Positions 16,045 to 27,840 of a stretch of 64,000 nucleotides of DNA are shown piece after piece. Source of the stretch: Homarus americanus. Taxonomy: Eukaryota > Arthropoda > Malacostraca > Decapoda > Nephropidae. How positions within the stretch are numbered: position 1 is the stretch's first letter; every line of letters begins with the position of its first letter. Made by a program: the position numbers and the translations under genes. Under the pieces are notes generated by a model. The model was not told the origin of the DNA. It did no database searches and saw nothing but the letters and a program-made list of their open reading frames with translations. The stretch is taken from positions 16,778,102 through 16,842,101 of the forward strand of contig NW_024737042.1 of NCBI RefSeq assembly GCF_018991925.1, given 5' to 3'.

Positions 16045-17450
16045 TTTTGAGTTTTGCCGCTTATAGCAGCTAGTTTATTGTGCACCCCATATTCATCCTG
16101 TGAGCGGTAGCGCGAAAGGATTACAGAGTTGGGTTTACAAAGGATCAGAATAATTAACCCCCGTGGTCAGGATATTATGACATTGAATGTTACACACTAT
16201 TTCAAATATATTCTTTGTTTAGTTCTAAACATAAGGGTAACTTATTCGCAACTGCGTGAGTACAGCAGAGGCAATATATCTGGCCGCACAATTTGTTATT
16301 CACATTTGCGTGAGAGGTATTCAACCACATGGTGCTTTTGGTTATATACAAGGGAACTGATATTGCTACTAAGTGCAAAAAAGTGGATACAATCTTGTTA
16401 TGTCGGCTATCTTGCCATTAGAGATGAAGTGTTGTGCCATTTCACACACAGTGTGCTTGGACCTGTCCCTAAAAGGTTCTATCTTCACACAGTCGAGGAC
16501 GTAGTGTTCAAGTGTGTGGCCATATGTATGGCCACACACTTTACATGTAGTCTTGTTCACATCTGCTTGAGGAACATACTGCCAAAGGTACTTATATCCT
16601 AACCTTAGTCTAGCAGTTACAACATCTTGTAATCTAGTGATCTTGTAATTTGCTCCATATACATGTTACATTTGATACATCTCATCTCGGTAAACTATGG
16701 ATCGACGAGTGCCTGTTTGCATTTGTCTGCTTGCGTCAAATTCATCAATAATTTCCTTTCTAATTACAATTTTAAGGGTTCTTTTTGACAGACCCAGATT
16801 GTATTCAACAGTGCCTTTGTTAGACGCGAGTTTGGCGAGGGCATCAACTCTGTCATGTTTTATGAGGCCTATGTGAGAGGGAATCCACAACAGTTTGATC
16901 TTGACACCCCGGTCAACAAGGTACGCATATTTGTGTCTGGCTTCAGGGACAAGTGCGTGACAACTTAAGTTGAGGGTGTCAAGTGCCAGTAGTGAGGATA
17001 GAGAGTCAGTTATGATGAGACTGTCAGTGACAGTGGTTTCAACGAATTTGATAGCTATGAGTATGGAACTAATTAAGTTTGTAGAGTGGATGCCCAGTTG
17101 TTGATTCTAACTCCCTTTTCAATTGTAGTACCGTTAGGTTGAGTCACAACAATAGCACTTCCAGCCCTCCCACAGGCGGTATTAAGAGATCCATCAGTGT
17201 AGATGGTCTGTGTGATATTATCATCAGACTGCAGGGCGTGTATGTGTTCAAGAGCTCTCACTTTGGCAGTGTGTTGGAGATAAATACTCTGTAAAATTAT
17301 TTTTTTGGTGGTTTATATGTTGGTATTGTGATATCGAAGTGAACTGTCCGCCAGGGTGGAAGGAAGTGCTGTTGTGTTTCAACTTTGTATAGATGGTCTA
17401 GTCCAAACATCTTCACATGTGTAGCTGTAGTTTGAAGCTACATGGAGTTA
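16045..17450 (-). mobile_element. I-group LINE 3' remnant (RNase H domain), copy A
   Basis: Minus-strand pieces of an RNase H-bearing LINE are present. 17261-17073 has YTDGSLN..GRAGSAIVV followed by INNWASTLQT, the first RNase H block. 16890-16666 has WIPSHIGLIKHDRVDALAKLA, the last RNase H block with its catalytic Asp. 16560-16369 has C-VCG-HTYGHTLEHYVLDC, a CCHC-like motif typical after RNase H in this group. Upstream, 17440-17330 encodes KMFGLDHLYKVETQQHF. The 3' untranslated end reaches about 16045, where it matches 25830-25900. Frames are broken by stops and shifts, so it is dead. RNase H plus the CCHC tail points to the I/Nimb group; the clade is an inference. Confidence 0.82.
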
Positions 17451-17587
17451 TTTTTGTTTTGTATTTGTTTATCTACTGTGTGTTGGAGAATGTGGTGCTT
17501 TTCAACTCTGGGATTTAAGTTCAATTTTATCAAGTATCATTGACTTCTTAATTACGCAAAGCATAACACAATAAAGTAATCATCTGG

Positions 17588-17799
17588 TACAGTTGCGGGA
17601 ATATGTTCCTTACCCTCTGTGGTAACCTGTGTCTCCAAATGGCCAACCTATATGACCTGGAGCAAACCTATCCACCAATCACGTCCTTCATTACATGACC
17701 AATACCCATTCATTCATAATAGTGATACAACTTCTGTTACGTTGCCGTTTGGAGATACGGGTTACCACATGGGGTAAAGAACATATTTCCGCAACTGTA
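17588..17799. mobile_element. MITE with ~55-bp terminal inverted repeats and TA ends
   Basis: TACAGTTGCGGGAATATGTT at the left is mirrored at the right by a sequence ending TTTCCGCAACTGTA. The inverted arms cover about 17588-17643 and 17744-17799. If the terminal TA is the target duplication, the element starts with CAGT, as in Tc1/mariner-type transposons. The 100-bp core has no coding potential. Confidence 0.85.
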
Positions 17800-19140
17800 C
17801 CTCAAGTGTTATAATAACGTCACTTTGAACGCTTTTTATGAACTAATATGACTTGAATTAATCTATGAAGACCTTAGACACAAACCTGAACAGATAAGCG
17901 CTATAAGCCATACAGGCAGTTCTATCTTCCCTTCATCTTCTTCCCAACATACTCAAGTGGATTACAGGGCGCGCGTGATTAAACCAAAGTAAGGAAACTG
18001 AATATCTAGATAATATTACTTTTATAAACTTAACTGAATTCACAACATTGATTCTCTTAATTATTCTGTGTTATGATCTACCACTGTAGCTTAGATCTTG
18101 TAGTAATCGCGTTCTCTCATTAAACTATGACACCGTGACATAAACGGTGACGTTGCCAACTTATGGAACTAGTATCAATTATTGCAGAGGTGGAGGAGCA
18201 TAACGCGAAAAAAAGCTAGCTTCAAATCGAGTTTCAACATCTGAAGTAAAAAAAAATACCAGTAAAGCATCAAATAGTAACCCTTGAGAATCAGATTTTG
18301 TTTGGCAATGAACCGCTTGTGGATATTAATAACTGTGTATAAAGTTAATTAAGATCCAATTGGGAAGGGAAAAGACTACATGGTGAGACTATATACAGGC
18401 TTAACCCCATTGTGTACGGGTTCCCCTCTGTGCTGAATAAAATCGTCTGGCGTTATCCAAATAAAATATTAAAAGTGGCGTCCCCGCAGTGAAAGGGGTT
18501 AAGCGCGAGTTGAAATTGAAGAGGAAGGATTAAGTTTAAAGTTTTATTCCAAATTAAAGCAGTGGGAGTTGAGACCTAGAGCGCTTGTGTTGGGTTTATA
18601 TTTAGCAAAAAACTCTGGCCTGGTTTCTAGTTTTAATGGACTCGGAGAATTGAAGAATATATGAGAACGTTGTCACAAGTCTACCATAACACAGGTGGTT
18701 TTGAATTATGTATAGAATAGGTCAAGCAGTTTTCGCCAATGTTATTATAAAGTGTATTTACTGAGGAAGAAAGAGTCGTGTTCTCCTAAGGTTTTGTCTG
18801 TAGAACACAGTGGGAATTACAATACTATCAAGAACATAATTCTTTAATCAAATGAGGTTTAAGGATACAAATTCCAATATTAAATAAACTTACCGAAGAC
18901 ATGAATGGCTTATGCTCAGAAATGTTGGTAATTAAAAAAAGAGAAAGTAATTTAAATAATGAATAAGAGGAATATCTCAGGAGAATTTAATAGTTCACTA
19001 AGATGACTTTAATACCGAATAAGTTTAAACCATAAGCTCAATTCTGACGAGCAAATATGAAGAAAAAGTAGAAAGAAATTTGATAAAGTTGATCCCCAAA
19101 TGACTTGAAAATACCTAGAATGAGACCGTTTAGAAAAATA
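17800..19140. other. No gene; contains a small ~106-bp inverted-repeat element
   Basis: No gene is recognised. The only structured feature is the short element at 18399-18504, listed separately. The rest is AT-rich. Confidence 0.5.
18399..18504. repeat. Small dispersed repeat with 10-bp TIRs (GCTTAACCCC)
   Basis: The unit opens with GCTTAACCCC and closes with its inverse GGGGTTAAGC. The interior (GCTGAATAAAATCGTCTGGC ... AAGTGGCGTCC) recurs at 61719-61782, where the right-hand GGGGTTAA is kept and the left end is lost. It is probably a tiny MITE or a fragment of a SINE. Confidence 0.6.
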
Positions 19141-19149
19141 AAAATACTC

Positions 19150-19245
19150 TAGCCTAACCTAACCTACCCTAACCTAACCTAACCTAACCTAACATAACGT
19201 AACCAACTTAACGTAACGTAACGTAAGCCTAACCTAACCTAATTT
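19150..19245. repeat. Interstitial telomere-like (AACCT)n tract
   Basis: Repeated CCTAACCTAACC with AACGTAACGT variants corresponds to TTAGG on the other strand, the usual arthropod telomere motif. At under 100 bp and degenerate it is an interstitial remnant, not a telomere. Confidence 0.85.
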
Positions 19246-19309
19246 AGATGGAGGCAGCTCAGATATATTCTCTCAAGGAACAAACATTTTAATCCCAGGA
19301 TGAGTAAAT

Positions 19310-21733
19310 TACCGGGAGTACCACGGGTGAATGTTACTGGGAGGGCCACGGGTGAATGTTACTGGGAGGGCCACGGGTGAATGTTACTGGGAGTGCCACG
19401 GGTGAATGTTACTGGGAGTGCCGCGGGTGAAGGTTATTGGGAGTACCACGGGTGAAGGTTACCGGGAGTACCACGGATGAATGTTACTGGGAGTGCCACG
19501 GGTGAATGTTACTGGGAGTACCACGGGTGAAGGTTACTGGGAGTGCCACGGGTGAATGTTACTGGGAGTGTCACGGTGAATGCTACTGGGTACCACGGTG
19601 AAGGTTACTGGAAGTACCACGGGTGAATGTTACTGGGAGTGCCACGGTTGAAGGTTACTAGGAGTACCACGGGTGGATGTTACTGGGAGTGCCACGGGTG
19701 AATGTTACTGGGAGTGCCACGGGTGAGGTTACTGGAGTACCACGGGTGGATGTTACTGGGAGTGCCACGGTGAATGTTACTGAGAGTGCCACGGTTGAAT
19801 GCTACTGGGAGTTCGCGGGTGAAGGTTACTGGAGGTACCACGGGTGAATGTTACTGGGAGTGCCACGGGTGAAGGTTACTGGGAGTGCCACGGGTGAAGG
19901 TTACTGGGAGTGCCGCGGGTGAAGGTTACTGGGAGTGCCACGGGTGAATGTTACTGGGAGTGCCACGGTGAATGTTACTGGTACGGTGAATGATACTGGG
20001 AGTGCCACGGTGAATGTATCTGGGAGTGCTGGTGAATGTTACTGGGAGACACGGTGAATGTTACTGGAGTGCCACAGGTGAAGGTTATTGGGAATACCAC
20101 GGTGAAGGTTACTGGGAGTGCACGGGTGAATGTTACTGAGAGTGCACGGGTGAATGATACTGGGAGTGCCACGGTGAATGTATCTGGGAGTGCCACGGGT
20201 GAATGTTACTGGGTACCACTGGTGAATGTTACTGAGAGTGCCACGGGTGAAGGTTACTGGGAGTACCACGGTGAATGTTACTGGGAGTGTTACGGGTGAA
20301 GGTTACTGGGAGTGCTACGGGTGAAGGTTACTGGGAGTGCCACGGGTGAATGTTACTGGGAGTGCCACGGGTGAAGGTTACTGGGAGTGCCACGGGTGAA
20401 GGTTGCTGGGAGTACCATGGGTGAATGTTACTGGGAGTGTTACGGGTGAAGGTTACTGGGAGTGCCACGGGTGAATGCTACTGGAGTGCCACAGGTGAAG
20501 AGTTACTGGGGTGCAGGTGAATGTTACTGGGAGTATCACGGGGAAGGTTACTGGGAGTGCTACGGGTGAATGTTACTGGGAGTACCACGGTGAAGGTTAC
20601 TGGGAGTGCACGGGTGGATGTTACTGGGAGTGCCACGGGTGGATGTTACTGGGAGTGCACAGGTGGATGTTGCTGGAGTGCCACGGGTGAATGTTACTGG
20701 GAGTGCCACGGGTGAATGTTCTGGGAGTGCCACGGGTGAAGGTTACTGGGAGTGCCGCTGGTGAAGGTTACTGGGAGTGCTACGGGTGAATGTACTGGGA
20801 GTGCCACGGTGGATGTTACTGGGAGTGCCACGTTTGAATGTTACTGGAAGTACGAGTGAATGTTACTGGGAGTGCCACGGGTGAATGTTACTGGGAGTAC
20901 CACGGGTGAAGGTTACTGGGAGTACCACGGGTGAAGGTTACTGGGGTGCCACGGGGGAATGTTACTGGGGTACCACGGGTGAAGGTTACTGGGAGTGCCA
21001 CGGGTGAATGTTACTGGGAGTACCACGGTGAATGTTACTGAGTGCCACGGTGAATGTTACTGGGAGTGCAGGGGTGAATGTTACGGGAGTGCTACGGTGA
21101 ATGTTACTGGGAGTGCCACGGTGAATGTTACTGAGTACAAGGGTGAAGGTTACTGGGAGTACCACGGGTGAAGGTTACTGGGAGTGCCACGGGCAATGTT
21201 ACTGGGAGTACCACGCATGAAGGTTGCTGGAGTACCGGGTAAAGGTTACTGGAGTGCCACGGGTGAATGTTACTGGGAGTGCCACCGGTGAAGGTTACGG
21301 AGCACGGGTGAAGGTTACTGGGAGTACGGTGAATGCTACTGGGAGTACCACGGTGAAGTTACTGGGAGTCCCACGGGTGAATGTTACTGGAGTACCACGG
21401 TGAAGGTTACTGGTGCCACTGAATGTTACTGGAGTGTCACGGGTGAATGCTACTGGGAGTACCACGGGTGAAGGTTACTGGAGTACCACGGGTGAAGGTT
21501 ACTGGAGTACCACGGGCGAAGGTTACTGGGAGTGCCACGGGTGAATGTTACTGGGAGTGCCACGGGTGAATGTTACTGGGAGTACCACGGGTGAAGGTTA
21601 CTGGGAGTGCCACGGGTGAATGTTACTGGGAGTACCATGGGTGAATGTTACTGGGAGTGCCACGGGTGAATGTTACTGGGAGTACCATGGGTGAAGGTTA
21701 CTGGGAGTGCCATGGGTGAAGGTTACTGGGAGT
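19310..21733. repeat. Minisatellite, 25-bp monomer (GGGTGAATGTTACTGGGAGTGCCAC)
   Basis: Nearly a hundred monomers alternate GAATGTTACTGG and GAAGGTTACTGG, with spacers GAGTGCCACGG and GAGTACCACGG. Single-base deletions are common between 19560 and 21430, while both ends of the array are more regular. Short open frames within it are repeat artefacts. Confidence 0.95.
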
Positions 21734-21739
21734 TTATAA

Positions 21740-23380
21740 AAGAATGGATAAGTGTTTCAAAAGAGTAGGTAAGTGTTTCATAAGGATTAATAAAGATTAT
21801 AAAAAGTTTGAATACGCTTTACATTAGAATGGGTAAGGGAGAAAGAAGGATGGGGCAAAGGTTATTTATAGGCGAGATACCTGGTGAGTCTGTACTGTCT
21901 GATAAGAGCCTAGCCGAGCTGTGTGTTAGGCGTTATTTTTAATTTTACGGGGACTAGCCAAGGCCACTTAGAAGAGAAGGTCTCGGTCTCCAGCGCAAAT
22001 CTGATGATGACGTCACTACTGAAGGCCGACAGCGCCAGTCGCTTAAACATGTTGTGAGAGAGTGGAGGAATTTATCGGTCTGCTTTTATTCTCATTTCTC
22101 TTTTTCTGGACTGGATTTCATCAAAGGTAAGACTTAGACATGTTAACCTTCTTGTGTAGTAAGGATAGAGGTGATCATTGATCTGATTTCATTAGTTTAG
22201 AGTCGTTAAATGATGAATATAATTCAGCATATGTTTTTCGTTGTTATGCCACTCTTAGCTTTCGGTAGCTCACAAACAGTGATGTATCAGATAGATTTGT
22301 ATATAATATATCAAATTCCAAACGTATATAAATGGTTTCAAAGATATTACACGGGTTTGAGTAAGTACTAGAATTTGTTTTCATTGAGTATGAACACGTG
22401 TAGTTTATACCATATATGCACCACACATGAGGTTGATTATGATTATTAATCAAATGATGGTAATGATTATGTAATCATAATCAAATCATAATATTTTTTC
22501 AGAAAATTATATTATCAAAAATCTAATAAAAATAAGATTATAGTAATAATCATAATCAAACATTTAAAGAGTAATAATCAATTATTAAAATATGATTATT
22601 GTATCCTAATTGAAACTTGTATACTACATTCACAGATGAAAATCATTATGTTATGTTGTGTTCAGAAATGGAGTAGTAGTATTTTAATTTAGTACCCTGG
22701 AGTAGTCTATGTCCATTTTAATGTTTCCCCATTGGTACTGAAGTAAATACAAATTCTACTTAATATAAGTTGCTGCAGTATATGTACTATAATCACCCTT
22801 AAAAAGGCTTCCATTAAATTGATAACTGATTTAACAAATTTAAATAAAATGTTAGTAGCAATGTATTAATAGTACTGTATATTACTTATTCTGTGTAATG
22901 AACATGTTGTCACATCATTTTCCCTAAAGCTTATGTAGGTCGGTATGTACAGTCAGGAAAGATGTTGCCCTTACATGCAGTCTATTTGATTATGTAAACG
23001 AGACCAGAGGTTGATCTATGTATTTGATTTGCATTGCCTCAATTGCAAATCAAATTATGAAAACAATGTTATAAACAATACATTACTAAATAAATTTACA
23101 CATATGAAAATGATTCGATGTAGCAGAATAACTTGATTGACTGTACTAGGCATTAACAGTTTTGGTAATTATACTGTAATGGTAATAAGGTGAATATGAA
23201 TTATTTATAGAATACATTGATGTTTTCTTTATAGCTAATTCAGTGTTGATTGCATGTATAATTATGAATCAGAAAGTAGACTACTGTGCTATATTTAGTC
23301 CAAATAATTCCTTCATCAATATATAAAGAATGTTACAGCCATAAACCATAGTTTATATAAATATGACTCAGAGAGAAAGA
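21740..23380. other. No gene recognised
   Basis: AT-rich sequence with a TAATCATAATCAAAT-like low-complexity stretch at 22440-22610. A run of GAGCGAGCGAG near 23376 precedes the LINE remnant. No domain was recognised in any frame. Confidence 0.5.
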
Positions 23381-23539
23381 GCGAGCGAGCGAGGTCGCCG
23401 CCATTCCCAAGTGACGTCATCAAACTCACACCCAGGCCTTCTTTTCTAGGTGGCCTTGGAATAGCCCACCCGGTCACAGGTCATCGACCCACAACGGGGC
23501 TGGGGGGCGAAAAATAAGAGTAAAAATAAAAAAAAATAA

Positions 23540-24310
23540 AAGGGAAATATACCAAATTAATCTACACCACGAAAATGCCGGAAAACCAGCTTTTTGGTGT
23601 GAGACAAATCCATCGAACATTGCCCGTTAAAGTACCTGTAAAAGAGAGAGAGTGAAGCAATATTACGGCGAAGAGAAGGGGAAGAGTGATTATCAACTAA
23701 AGGAGGAGAGTTAATAAGACGAAATGCCTTTGATTCCACCCTATCTAAGAGTCAGACAGAAGAAGAGCCACCCCAGATATGAGAGCAGTACTCCAAGTTA
23801 GGACGAATGAATCCCTTATAAACTTGAAGCAACTGCTCATGAGTGAGGTAGCTACTGCATCAGTAAATCATTCCCAGCTTTTGGGGGACAGTTTTAGCAA
23901 TGTTGTGGATGTGTGGCTTCCATGACATATTAGAGGAAATGGTGAATCCTAGCATATCTTATTTAGAATTAGGCAGAATGATTGTGTCCTGTTATGTGAT
24001 TGGTGGGGATCTTCTATTTTGGAAAGTGTAATTGATAAATACTGTGTTTTATTACTATTGAACTTAACCAAGTTTCTACCCCCCCCATTCGGAGATGCTG
24101 CACAGATCCGCATTGATAGATGAAACGATATCAGCTCTAGAAACAGATCTAGTTTGCGAATTAGGGGGGAGGGACAAATGTGAAGAAGAGTGAAGAGTAG
24201 AATCATCAGCGTAAGAATGGATAGAATTTGTCGTAGTGTGAAGTAAATCATTGATAAAAAGAAGGAAGAGAGTAGGTGAAAGAACACTTGGAAGTACAGA
24301 AGAAACTCTC
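23540..24310 (-). mobile_element. Jockey/CR1-like LINE remnant (second family), 5'-truncated
   Basis: Reading the minus strand: about 24310-24180 gives LSPTLFLLFINDLLH and then IHSYADDSTLHSS, the catalytic YADD of a reverse transcriptase. About 24090-24000 gives NLVKFNSNKTQYLSIT. About 23950-23880 gives ISSNMSWKPHIHNIAKT. About 23850-23560 gives LQVYKGFIRPNLEYCSHIWGG-like text (with changes), then VESKAFRLI and SLSLFYRYFNGQCS. The order is that of an RT palm, thumb and post-RT region. Stops and shifts separate the pieces. A/T-rich sequence at 23520-23545 would be its 3' tail. The RT similarity stops near 24310. Confidence 0.8.
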
Positions 24311-25825
24311 CTTTATCTCCTTCAGACAATTTTGAAGAGGAGTTCACATTACGACGCGTTGTAGTTTTTATCTCTTCAGAAAGAGGAAGAATACCAAGTT
24401 GCTTTTAATGGGATAGATAGAATTTCCAAGTTCCCGGCGTTACATCTTAGCCATTATATAACTGCCAATAACTCTCAGCCTTTTACTGAGCTTTTTAAAT
24501 GCTGTTTTACTGAGCTTCTTAAATGCTGTTTACTGAGCTTCTTAAGCGGTTTCTACTGAACTTCTGAAGTCCTGCCACCAGACTGTCCTCTCAGACCCCC
24601 ATCAGCCATAACTGTCACAAGAAAGGTTGTAAGATCTGACACTTCCCTGTTGATATGTTCTCACGGGTGACTTTTACTGTCTTAGCTTGTGTGCTTCTAA
24701 TTTGGGCAAGTTTTTAGCTTTAAATTTCCTGCTTTAGTTCCTTCCTACACCTCGCTCTGACTCTTTCTCTACCTCTGTCTCTTTGCCTGCCCGTTTATCC
24801 GTACCTCCCAACTTCCTGTATTGATTAGTCTTGTTTACAAGCGACGTTAACGCCCACGGGAATCGAGGCACTTTCAGCTGACAACACAATGCAAAGGAAA
24901 CATCTTTGTTTAATTGAAGTAAATTACCAAAAGTTGAACAAAAAAGGTGTTGAGGAGAAAATGGTGTGATTCACTGTATAAGACTTAAATAAATGAATAT
25001 AGCCAGGAGACACCAAGGAGAAACTGAGGTGTGGTTCTGCACTGAGTCTGGGTCTATTATATGTTCACCTCTGAAAGTTATAATGAGAACAGAGGAAGTT
25101 GACAGGTTGAAGCTTCTTGTTAAGTAAATGGGTGTAACACGGTGGTGCATCATGGGTTCTAAGATTTGGTCGCTTCAGACACCAGTGTTAAGTAGGATAA
25201 CACAACAGGAGCTTCAGTAAAACGAAACGACTAGAGGTAGCAGCAGTCACAGCTAAGTAACAAACCTACAGGCAGTAAAACAACCTACACAGCAGTAAGG
25301 AATCCCAGCAAAGCAGACGCAGTGGAGAGAGATTCTCGTTTTCTCCTTTAGGCAGATGCATAAAAAGCTGTCTCAGCGATAGACTCTCTGAAGCTATCGC
25401 GAAGTGAGGATCAGATTTCTCCATTATAAAAATTCAGCGATTGTAGATTAACACCATTACATTTCTGGCCGAGAAAACTTTCACAGAAGAGTGTCTCATA
25501 TTTTCTTGGCCCATCTCACACATCCGACAGTCACGGTGACAGTGTGGTGTAGCTTCATAGGCCAACACCTGACACATACCACGTTGGTAATTCTTGAGGA
25601 GTTAATTGGATATATTCAGTATATCCAGGATGCAGGTGAAGGAGCTTCGAGGTCTTCACATAATTATATAGAACGAGAGGCAATAAAAACGGAGACTATG
25701 ATAAGTTTTCTGTGAACATTAGTGGAGTTCTTAAACACAGAAAGAAATTACGCTATTAATCCTTGGAAAGGGTTTCGTGTTATGGAGGTGGTGTGGCGGG
25801 GATACTGACCTTGTTTTCTTTAGAT
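24311..25825. other. No gene recognised
   Basis: Unique-looking sequence with a threefold echo of ACTGAGCTTCTTAAATGCTG at 24485-24545. Nothing else is supported. Confidence 0.45.
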
Positions 25826-26029
25826 TTTGCTGCTGGCAGCAGCTACTTCACTGTGCATCCCATATTCACCCGGTGAGCCGTAGGCATAGAGGAGTTAAAG
25901 AGCATAGGTCTAAGGATTTTAATCAGGTCCCGGTGGTCGAGTCTACCTTACCATATTTACCTACTGGACACCCAAACTAGAAGTGGCCCTGCTGAGGGAA
26001 GGATGCCAGTGTAGTATCTCTCCATATTG

Positions 26030-26220
26030 TAGCACTCGATGGTACAAATATACTTAATATATAAATATTACACCCGATAGATCGATTTGCGCGATCGATT
26101 AATCGCGCTATCCAACCAATGGATACTTAGTCTGCGCAACGATAGGTGACATTTATTGGTGCAATCTATCGATTGCGCTGTGTAACCATACTAACCAATG
26201 GATCTGTAGAAAATAATTGT
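26030..26220. other. Palindrome-rich ATCGAT segment
   Basis: Contains GATAGATCGATTTGCGCGAT, then CGATTAATCG, then a partial repeat of GCGCTATCCAACCAATGGAT as GCGCTGTGTAACCATACTAACCAATGGAT. The short inverted and direct repeats suggest part of a small transposon, but ends are not clear. Confidence 0.35.
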
Positions 26221-26264
26221 ATGTAGTTTAAATCCTTCTCAGTTTTGGACTACATGACACTTTA

Positions 26265-26700
26265 GTGATTCCAAACAGCGGAAAAAAAAAGACTGGCGGT
26301 GATTCTACTCTGACGTGTCGTTCATGCTGGCTGGTTGTACACTGTACTGAATTTAAACACAAGGGATATAAACAAAATACTTCAGTTCTTGCAACGCAAT
26401 TATTTTGGAGTAACGAGAGAATATGTGCAAGAACTTTGCAAAAGATGCTCTGTATGCTAGCTCAGCCAACCCACCGTCAACCGCCACCACTACGATCTAT
26501 TGTGCAGAATGATTTTTTGGATCGTGTCCAACTTGACCTTATTGACATGCAACATTGTGCTGATGGTGAATTCAGTTACTTAGGACATTTTATGGATCAG
26601 TTTCCAAGCTCCACATTTGGTTCTCACTGGCACAGAAAAATGCACACAAACTTTGTCTGAGATAGTGGAAGAAACAGTTCCTGCCTGCTTTGAACAGCCC
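26265..26700 (+). pseudogene. KRBA2/SCAND3-type integrase fragment
   Basis: The frame from about 26460 to 26640 encodes LRSIVQNDFLDRVQLDLIDM followed by a DGEFSYLGHFMDQF segment. This matches the start of the rve integrase core in KRBA2/SCAND3-like proteins, where the Asp of QLDLIDM is the first catalytic residue. A shift near 26615 breaks it, and the neighbouring frame continues with EIVEETVPACF near 26650. It ends at the LINE boundary near 26700. The second catalytic Asp and the Glu are absent. It is a dead fragment of a transposon-derived integrase; the family name rests on remembered motif similarity. Confidence 0.6.
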
Positions 26701-27840
26701 CAAAATTTTTCACTCGAACATAAGTAGAATTTGTAAATTAATTTATTTGTGCCATGCTCAAGAGGCGGAGTAATGATGTAACTGAAGTCAACGGTATACA
26801 GTATAATGTTAAAGTCGTTGAAGAGTGATTGTCATACCTACTTGGTACAAAATGTGGATACAGTGTCAAGATCTCAGCTATCTTGCTATCAACAGTAAGG
26901 TTCAGTGCCATTAAAGTACATGCAGTGTGTGTTTGGACACCTACCATCTGACAATCTATAATACCGTGTTCTAGTGTGTGGCCACATACAGGTATCTGTC
27001 CACACCACATTTTATTTCATTCTTGGCTACATGAGGGTCATACTGCCAGAGTTACTTATATCCTAGCCATAATTTTGCAGTGACAACATCTTGTGGTCTG
27101 CTGATCTTGTTTTTACTTCATAAACGTCTTTGATTTGATACATTTCATCATAGTGGACAGTAACTTAACTAGTGCTCGTTTGAACTTGTCTGCTTGCATT
27201 GAATTCATACGTTAGTTCTATTAGAGTTAGACACTCCGAGATCTTATTCAGCAGATCATTTCTTAGAATCAAGTTTAATTAGGGCATCCACTCCTGTCAG
27301 GTTCTCGAAGACCGTCATGAGAAAGGCGCACATGTCTGTGTCTGTCTACTGTACGTGGCACCCTGAGTTAGGAGCAAGTAATGAGGGCAGGGGATCCCTG
27401 ATTATGAGACAGACTGTGGTAGTGACCTCGGTAAGCTCGAAAGCAGAGACTGTGGCATATAGTTCAGTTTATTGGGTAGACGTACAGGTGTTGATTCTGA
27501 CTCCCTGCTTTAGTTTGTTGCCATCAGGCTGAGTCATAATAATTGCACTTCTAGCCCTCCCAGAGGCAGCGTTGTGAGACTCTTCGTTAGATATAACCTG
27601 TTTGATGATTTTTTTTTTCAGTCTGGAACTTATGCATGTCTTCAAGAGCTCTTATATAGAAAGTAAAGACTATGCATAGTTCATCGTTTAGGCGGGTAGG
27701 TGGGTGTAAGAATTTCAATGAGAACAGTGCGTTAGGGCGGCTGGAAGTGTTGTTGTTTCTCAGTTTTGCACAGGTGGTACGATCCAAACATCTTCATATG
27801 TGGCCTGGGGTTGTTGATAGTGCCGTGCTTAAGCCCAGCA

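Larger units (their letters stand above)
25830..27840 (-). mobile_element. I-group LINE 3' remnant, copy B (degenerate, interrupted)
   Basis: The segment 25830-25900 matches 16045-16110, the 3' end of copy A. Coding similarity resumes at 26740-27010 (-) with CGHTLEHGIIDC, the same Cys/His motif as in copy A. It continues to 27660-27600 (ALEDMHKFQ, compare ALEHIHALQ in copy A) and to 27830-27770 (KMFGSYHLCKTEKQQHF, compare KMFGLDHLYKVETQQHF). The RNase H blocks between are recognisable only at DNA level. The stretch 26000-26700 is foreign to the LINE and includes the integrase fragment below. Confidence 0.72.

Noticed and set aside
19150..19245. True chromosome end
   Set aside because: The TTAGG-type run is short, degenerate and flanked by unrelated sequence on both sides.
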